Shown: positions 6,735 to 10,426 of the stretch, in pieces | Layout of the letters: each line of letters starts with the position of its first letter | Numbering within the stretch: the stretch's first letter is position 1 | Notes under the pieces: generated by a model | Databases searched by the model: none | What the model was told of the DNA's origin: nothing | The model's input: only the letters and a program-made list of their open reading frames with translations | Position numbers and translations under genes: made by a program | NCBI GenBank assembly: GCA_025354615.1 | Contig: JANXMO010000202.1 | Location: forward strand, 1 to 10,426 | Source: Burkholderiales bacterium | GTDB taxonomy: Bacteria > Pseudomonadota > Gammaproteobacteria > Burkholderiales > Burkholderiaceae_C | Reading direction: 5' to 3' | Length of the DNA: 10,426 bases

Positions 6735-7473
6735 AGCCTTCGCCCGCCACGCGGCGTGGCGCGGGCGTGCGCGCCACCACCCAGGCCTGAACGTGCGTGG
6801 CGCCGGCCTGGCGCAGCACGGTTGCTGCTTCCGCCAGCGTGGCGCCGGTCGTCATCACGTCGTCGATCAAGGTGACGCGGCGGCCGCGCAATTCAACCGC
6901 CCGCAGCGGTTCAACGGCAAAGGCGCCGCGCACGTTGGCGCGGCGGCGCGCTGGCGCCAGCGCCAGCTGGTGCGGTGTATTCCGCAGGCGCAGCAGCAAG
7001 CTGGCGTCACAGGCCGCGCCCATGCCGCGTGCGCAGCGCCGCGCCAATTCCCAGGCCTGGTTGTAACCCCGCTCGCGCAGCCGCGCGTCGGCCAAGGGAA
7101 TGGGCAGCAGCCAGCCCGGGTCAGCGGCGCCGCTGTGCTGCCAAGCCCGCAGCAGCAGGTCGGCCAGGGTTGGCGCCAGATCGAGCGCCGCATGGAATTT
7201 GAAGTGGGTGATCAGACGGTCCCAAGGCGCGCTGTAGTCAACAGCGGCAAGGGCCGCATCAAACGGCGGCGGCTGGCGCAGGCAGGCGCCGCAAACGGCC
7301 ACGCCGGCCGGCATTTCGAGCGCACAACGGGTGCAGCGCAGTGCCCGGGTGGCATGCCGCTGGATGCAGGTGCCGCACACGCGGCCCCAGCCCCAGCCGT
7401 GGCAGATCGCGCACTGGCTGGGCCAGCGCCGCAAACCCGGCAGGAAGGGAAACAGGCGGCGCGGCACGGCCAT
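6682..7473 (-). CDS. comF: ComF-family phosphoribosyltransferase-domain protein
   Basis: This 263-residue protein has an N-terminal set of four cysteine pairs (C21/C24, C33/C36, C47/C50, C61/C64) expected to bind zinc. It is followed by a type I phosphoribosyltransferase domain with DYSAPWDRLITHFKFH, PIPLADARLRERGYNQAWELAR and the PRPP-binding loop VTLIDDVMTTGAT (200-212). ComF proteins support DNA uptake in naturally competent bacteria, as a cytosolic partner of the import machinery. The ATG at 7473 is chosen; another at 7491 would add six residues. The domain should end near ARTPAPR (about 240). The last 20 or so residues are encoded by the junction sequence, and the stop comes from the inserted block, so the C-terminus is probably not native. 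The PRTase core is intact and likely functional. Confidence 0.88.
   Translation of the reverse strand: MAVPRRLFPFLPGLRRWPSQCAICHGWGWGRVCGTCIQRHATRALRCTRCALEMPAGVAVCGACLRQPPPFDAALAAVDYSAPWDRLITHFKFHAALDLAPTLADLLLRAWQHSGAADPGWLLPIPLADARLRERGYNQAWELARRCARGMGAACDASLLLRLRNTPHQLALAPARRRANVRGAFAVEPLRAVELRGRRVTLIDDVMTTGATLAEAATVLRQAGATHVQAWVVARTPAPRRVAGEGFNPTGLCETRGGLGWRG
6697..6735. mobile_element. sequence resembling an IS3-family terminus (solo end)
   Basis: TAAACCGCCCCGGGTTTCGC, starting at 6697 and continuing with AGAGGCC, resembles from memory the TGAACCGCCCCGGGTTT-type ends of IS3-family elements in Burkholderiales and Xanthomonadales. It also contains a 5-base hairpin (6698-6702 with 6709-6713). 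Only one end is present and no transposase is nearby. It would be a relic whose inside faces comF. It coincides with the break in the operon's sixth gene. The match has not been checked against a database. Confidence 0.35.
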
Positions 7474-7476
7474 CAA

Positions 7477-7489
7477 TATACTGCCCGCC
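7477..7489 (+). promoter_or_regulatory. candidate leaderless -10 element before the BioC-like gene
   Basis: TATACT at 7477-7482 differs from the sigma-70 -10 consensus at one base and ends seven bases before the ATG at 7490. No ribosome-binding site precedes that ATG, so the mRNA could start at or near the start codon. The hexamer lies within 20 bases of the divergent comF start, so any promoter here sits inside or against comF. No clear -35 box is seen. Confidence 0.3.
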
Positions 7490-8404
7490 ATGCCCCAGCC
7501 TGAGAACCGCGCCCGGCGGTCGATCGACCCACAGGCCGTTGCCACCGTGCTGCGCCGGCTGGGCCGGCAGCCGCAACCGCCCTGGCTCCATGAAGAGGTG
7601 GCACGGCGCATGGCGCAGCGGCTGCCGCTGGTGCGGCTTCAACCTGAAGCGGTGGTCGACTGGAGTGCTTTTCTGGGCGCCGGGCTGCCTTTGCTGGCCA
7701 AAGCCTACCCGCACGCTCAACTGACGGCGGTTGAGCCGCAGGCCGGTTTGCAGGCGCGCAGCGCCGCTTTGCTGCAGGCGCCGTGGTGGTCCGCCCGGCG
7801 TTGGCGCGGCCTGCCAGCGCGCGCGGTGCTTGACACAACGCCGTTGGCGGCTGGCGTGCGGGCGCAGCTGCTGTGGTCCAACATGGCGCTGCACGGCGTG
7901 GTAGATCCCCCGGCTTTGATTCGCCGCTGGCATGAGGTGTTGGACACCGAGGGCTTTGTGATGTTTTCCTGTTTCGGCCCTGACACCGCGCGTGAATTGC
8001 GTACGCTGTATGCCCCCACAGGCCGCCCGCCGGGCATCGACTTCGTCGACATGCACGACCTGGGCGACATGCTGGTACAGGCCGGCTTTGCCGATCCGGT
8101 GATGGACCAGGAAACCATCGTGCTCGAATGGGCAACGCCGGCGGCGCTGTTGGCCGAGCTGCGTTCGCTGGGCGGCAACGTGTCGTGCAATCGCCCACCT
8201 GGGCTGCGTACGCCCCGTTGGCGCGCCGCACTGGCGCATGAGCTGCAGGCTTTGCGCACACCGCAAGGCCGGCTGGCGCTGAGCTTCGAAATCACTTACG
8301 GCCATGCCTTCAAAGTTGCGCCACGGCCAGCAGTGCCGCGCGAAACACGGGTGTCGCTCGACGCCATGCGAGAGAAAGCGCGCGCCGCCAAATCCGGCCG
8401 TTGA
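7490..8404 (+). CDS. BioC-like methyltransferase with degenerate cofactor motif
   Basis: The 304-residue product resembles BioC, the SAM-dependent methyltransferase that caps malonyl-ACP to prime pimelate synthesis for biotin. BioC-like signatures are LLWSNMALHGVVDPPALIRRWHEVLDTEG (about 127-155), CFGPDTARELR (161-171) and DMHDLGDMLVQAGFADPV (187-204). However motif I, normally a DxGxGxG loop, reads VVDWSAFLGAG at 55-65 and has lost most of its glycines. The acidic residue after strand 2 is kept (VEP, 81-83). It may bind SAM weakly, act on another substrate, or have a non-catalytic role, so I give no bioC symbol. It starts divergently from comF, with its ATG 16 bases from comF's chosen start, and no other biotin genes are in view. 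It ends just before the cox leader, whose candidate promoter overlaps its stop. Confidence 0.8.
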   Translation: MPQPENRARRSIDPQAVATVLRRLGRQPQPPWLHEEVARRMAQRLPLVRLQPEAVVDWSAFLGAGLPLLAKAYPHAQLTAVEPQAGLQARSAALLQAPWWSARRWRGLPARAVLDTTPLAAGVRAQLLWSNMALHGVVDPPALIRRWHEVLDTEGFVMFSCFGPDTARELRTLYAPTGRPPGIDFVDMHDLGDMLVQAGFADPVMDQETIVLEWATPAALLAELRSLGGNVSCNRPPGLRTPRWRAALAHELQALRTPQGRLALSFEITYGHAFKVAPRPAVPRETRVSLDAMREKARAAKSGR

Positions 8405-8430
8405 AAAGGGGTGCTGCGGTGGGCTAAACT
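8401..8430 (+). promoter_or_regulatory. candidate sigma-70 promoter of the cox operon
   Basis: TTGAAA at 8401-8406 (five of six matches to the -35 consensus) and TAAACT at 8425-8430 (four of six to the -10) are separated by 18 bases. Transcription would start near 8437 and leave a leader of about 257 bases before coxB. It overlaps the stop codon of the BioC-like gene. The remaining gap to coxB shows no strong hairpin with a T-run, only one possible small reading frame. Confidence 0.35.
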
Positions 8431-8514
8431 CGGAAGCTGACATTGGTGGCAATGCCCCATTCGAGCTGCACGGCTTCCTTCGCACAGTTGATTTGATCCA
8501 CTCTCCCTGTCGTG

Positions 8515-8667
8515 ATGCAGTCAGCCAGCTTCTTGTCCTCAAATCTTTTCAAGCGCCTGGTTGCGCTTTGCCGGGAGTTGCATGGCGCTTGCGCTGTCAC
8601 GGCGTCTTTTGTTCAGGAGCTCGTTGCTCAAGATACCGCGGCGCTGGCCGAGACCTCCGCACCGTGA
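8515..8667 (+). CDS. possible 50-residue protein in the coxB leader
   Basis: An ATG at 8515 opens a 50-codon frame ending in TGA at 8665-8667, 26 bases before coxB. The product begins MQSASFLSSNLFKRLVALCR and ends ALAETSAP. It has an amphipathic leucine/valine-rich middle and no motif I recognise. About two thirds of its third codon positions are G or C, lower than I would expect in a well-expressed gene here, and there is no ribosome-binding site. It could be a leader peptide, a small cox-associated protein, or chance. Together with the promoter candidate it accounts for most of the 289-base gap. Confidence 0.25.
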   Translation: MQSASFLSSNLFKRLVALCRELHGACAVTASFVQELVAQDTAALAETSAP

Positions 8668-8693
8668 ATGACATTCAAACTGAAGTGAAAACA

Positions 8694-9866
8694 ATGAAGA
8701 CGATGCAAGCACTGTGCAACCGCCTGGGGCAAGCGAGCCTGGCGCTCGCTGCCGCGCTCGCCGTGCAGGCGGCGCGAGCGGTCAATGACCTGCCCGGCGG
8801 CCCCGGGGTCAGGCAACTCGATTTGCCGCCCGCGGTGACGCAGATCGCCGCCGAGCAAAAGTGGCTGCACTATTTCATGTTGATTGTGTGTCTGGTGATT
8901 TTTATCGCCGTGTTCGGTGTGATGTTTTATTCCATCTTGCACCATCGCAAATCGAAGGGCGCCAAAGCGGCCAACTTCCATGAAAGCACGACGGTCGAAA
9001 TTGTGTGGACCATCGTGCCCTTCATCATCGTCATTTTCATGGCGCTGCCGGCCACCAGGGTGGTGGTGGCGATGAAAGACACCAGTTCAGCCGACCTCAC
9101 CATCAAAACCACCGGCATGCAGTGGAAGTGGGGGTATGACTATCTGAAAGGCGAGGGCGAGGGTATCGGCTTCGTGTCCACGCTCGACCCGGCGCAGCGC
9201 GCTATGTCCGACAGCGGTCAGCCGTCTGGCGACGATTATTTGCTGAAGGTCGACAACCCGCTGGTCGTCCCGGTCAACAAGAAAATACGCATCATCACGA
9301 CCGCCAATGACGTGATTCATGCGTTTGCCGTGCCGTCGTTGGGCGTCAAGCAGGATGCCATTCCCGGCTTTGTGCGAGACACCTGGTTCCGCGCGGAGAA
9401 AGTCGGCACTTACTATGGTCAGTGCGCCGAGCTGTGCGGCAAAGAGCACGCTTACATGCCGATTCAGGTAAAGGTCGTGTCACAAGCCGATTACACGCAG
9501 TGGGTGGATGGCAAGAAAAAGGAAATGGCCGCGCTGGCCGATGACCCGGCCAAAGTCTGGGAGCTGACCGAGCTGGCGGCCCGTGGTGAGAAGGTATATG
9601 CCGCCAACTGCCAGGTCTGCCACCAGGCCAATGGCAAGGGCGGCGGTGCCGTCAAGCCACTTGATGGCGCCGCCGTGGTACTGAACGCCGACAAGACCAA
9701 GCAGATTGCCGTCTTGCTCAACGGCCAGAACAACGGCGCCATGCCAGCGTGGAAGGGGCTGTCGGACACCGAGATCGCCGCTGTCATCACTTACACCAAG
9801 AACCACTGGTCGAATGCGACCGGCCAGGTCGTGCAGCCGGCCGAAGTGCTGGCAGCCCGCAAATGA
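8694..9866 (+). CDS. coxB: cytochrome c oxidase subunit II with fused cytochrome c domain
   Basis: Subunit II carries the CuA centre that accepts electrons from cytochrome c and passes them to subunit I at the inner membrane. The 390-residue product has a signal peptide (1-29, ending AARA) and two membrane spans (about 57-82 and 102-124). A cupredoxin domain follows, with CuA ligands H209, C244, E246, C248, H252 and M255 all present, and then a C-terminal cytochrome c domain with the heme motif CQVCH (306-310). This fusion is of the caa3 type common in Betaproteobacteria and lets the enzyme carry its own electron donor. The ATG at 8694 follows a weak GAAGTGA; a GTG at 8664 is in frame but adds residues ahead of the signal peptide. 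coxA starts 26 bases after the stop, so they form an operon. Confidence 0.96.
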   Translation: MKTMQALCNRLGQASLALAAALAVQAARAVNDLPGGPGVRQLDLPPAVTQIAAEQKWLHYFMLIVCLVIFIAVFGVMFYSILHHRKSKGAKAANFHESTTVEIVWTIVPFIIVIFMALPATRVVVAMKDTSSADLTIKTTGMQWKWGYDYLKGEGEGIGFVSTLDPAQRAMSDSGQPSGDDYLLKVDNPLVVPVNKKIRIITTANDVIHAFAVPSLGVKQDAIPGFVRDTWFRAEKVGTYYGQCAELCGKEHAYMPIQVKVVSQADYTQWVDGKKKEMAALADDPAKVWELTELAARGEKVYAANCQVCHQANGKGGGAVKPLDGAAVVLNADKTKQIAVLLNGQNNGAMPAWKGLSDTEIAAVITYTKNHWSNATGQVVQPAEVLAARK

Positions 9867-9892
9867 TTTGATTTGAGAGAAAAGGAAGCGCC

Positions 9893-10426
9893 ATGAGTGC
9901 AGTACTTGATCACCCACACGCCGGCCATGCGCATGACGACCATGCGCATGGCGCGCCCCACGGCTGGCGCCGCTGGCTTTACGCGACCAACCACAAGGAC
10001 ATCGGCACGATGTACTTGTTGTTTTCGTTCACGATGCTGATCATCGGCGGCATTCTGGCGTTGATCATCCGTGCCGAGCTGTTCCAGCCGGGCCTGCAAT
10101 TCGTCAACCCGCAGCTGTTCAACCAGCTGACGACGATGCATGGGCTGATCATGGTGTTTGGCGCCATCATGCCGGCCTTCGTCGGTTTCGCGAACTGGAT
10201 GATTCCGCTGCAAATCGGCGCGGCCGACATGGCCTTCGCGCGGATGAACAACCTGAGTTTCTGGTTGATGATTCCGGCGGCGTTGACCCTGGTCAGCTCC
10301 TTCTTCTTCCCCGGCGGCGCGCCGGCGGCGGGCTGGACGCTGTATGCCCCGTTGACGCTGCAGATGGGCCCGTCGATGGATGCCGGCATTTTCGCAATGC
10401 ACATCCTCGGTGCCAGCTCGATCATG
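9893..10426 (+). CDS. coxA: cytochrome c oxidase subunit I (5' part, runs off the window)
   Basis: CoxA is the catalytic subunit, holding heme a and the heme a3-CuB oxygen-reducing site in the inner membrane. The 178 residues seen include the entry segment RWLYATNHKDIGTMYL, the first spans, and TMHGLIMVF, with H83 as the expected low-spin heme a ligand. The start at 9893 has a strong AAGGAAG seven bases upbases-side of the coding start region (9882-9888). The N-terminus before the first conserved segment is unusually histidine-rich, with seven histidines in residues 7-23, which could bind copper or another metal. The CuB ligands and proton channels lie beyond the window, so completeness cannot be judged. 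It follows coxB directly in the same operon. Confidence 0.96.
   Translation, partial: MSAVLDHPHAGHAHDDHAHGAPHGWRRWLYATNHKDIGTMYLLFSFTMLIIGGILALIIRAELFQPGLQFVNPQLFNQLTTMHGLIMVFGAIMPAFVGFANWMIPLQIGAADMAFARMNNLSFWLMIPAALTLVSSFFFPGGAPAAGWTLYAPLTLQMGPSMDAGIFAMHILGASSIM
9925..9950 (+). repeat. two copies of a palindrome encoding the CoxA His-rich tail
   Basis: CCATGCGCATG occurs at 9925-9935 and again at 9940-9950. The core CATGCGCATG is itself a perfect palindrome, spaced 15 bases apart, and encodes the two His-Ala-His units. The repeat probably reflects local duplication within the histidine-rich N-terminus rather than a binding site. Confidence 0.5.

Noticed and set aside
1..10426. CRISPR array, tRNA or rRNA genes, transposase or integrase genes
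   Set aside because: I saw no regularly spaced repeats, no cloverleaf or rRNA sequence, and no transposase or integrase motifs on either strand.

Overview
The window looks like a betaproteobacterial chromosome, most likely Burkholderiales (Comamonadaceae-like). The reasons are high GC, the secB-gpsA pair, a trmL/comF pair beside a BioC-like methyltransferase, and a coxB (with a fused cytochrome c domain)-coxA operon. The taxonomic assignment is inferred from gene order and protein style, not from a search.

Layout, left to right: secB and gpsA (+) form a housekeeping pair. trmL (-) converges on them. A block of about 4.4 kb (roughly 2230-6697) follows, carrying genes all on the + strand: a DUF2946-type secreted protein, a 69-residue membrane/secreted peptide ending in a HxxCGC tail, a TonB-dependent siderophore-type outer-membrane receptor, a Tat-signal-bearing DJ-1/PfpI protein closely resembling isonitrile hydratase, a protein resembling the 'copper uptake system-associated' family, and the first codons of a further, broken gene. 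Then come comF (-), a divergent BioC-like methyltransferase (+), a leader of about 290 bp, coxB (+) and the 5' part of coxA (+), which runs off the window.

The block appears to have been inserted between comF and trmL, which would otherwise be neighbours on the - strand. At its right edge a gene fragment stops where a sequence resembling an IS3-family terminus begins, and comF reads through this junction and takes its stop codon from inserted DNA. Two ATGA start/stop overlaps and short spacings show the block genes are an operon with coupled translation.

The main hypothesis is that the inserted operon is a copper (or other metal) acquisition module. The receptor would import an isonitrile-type metallophore, and an exported isonitrile-hydratase-like enzyme would destroy the metal-binding isonitrile groups in the periplasm to release the metal. 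The protein families are read from sequence; the joint function is inference. A copper supply system lying about 2 kb upstream of a copper-requiring cytochrome oxidase operon is suggestive, but may be coincidental.
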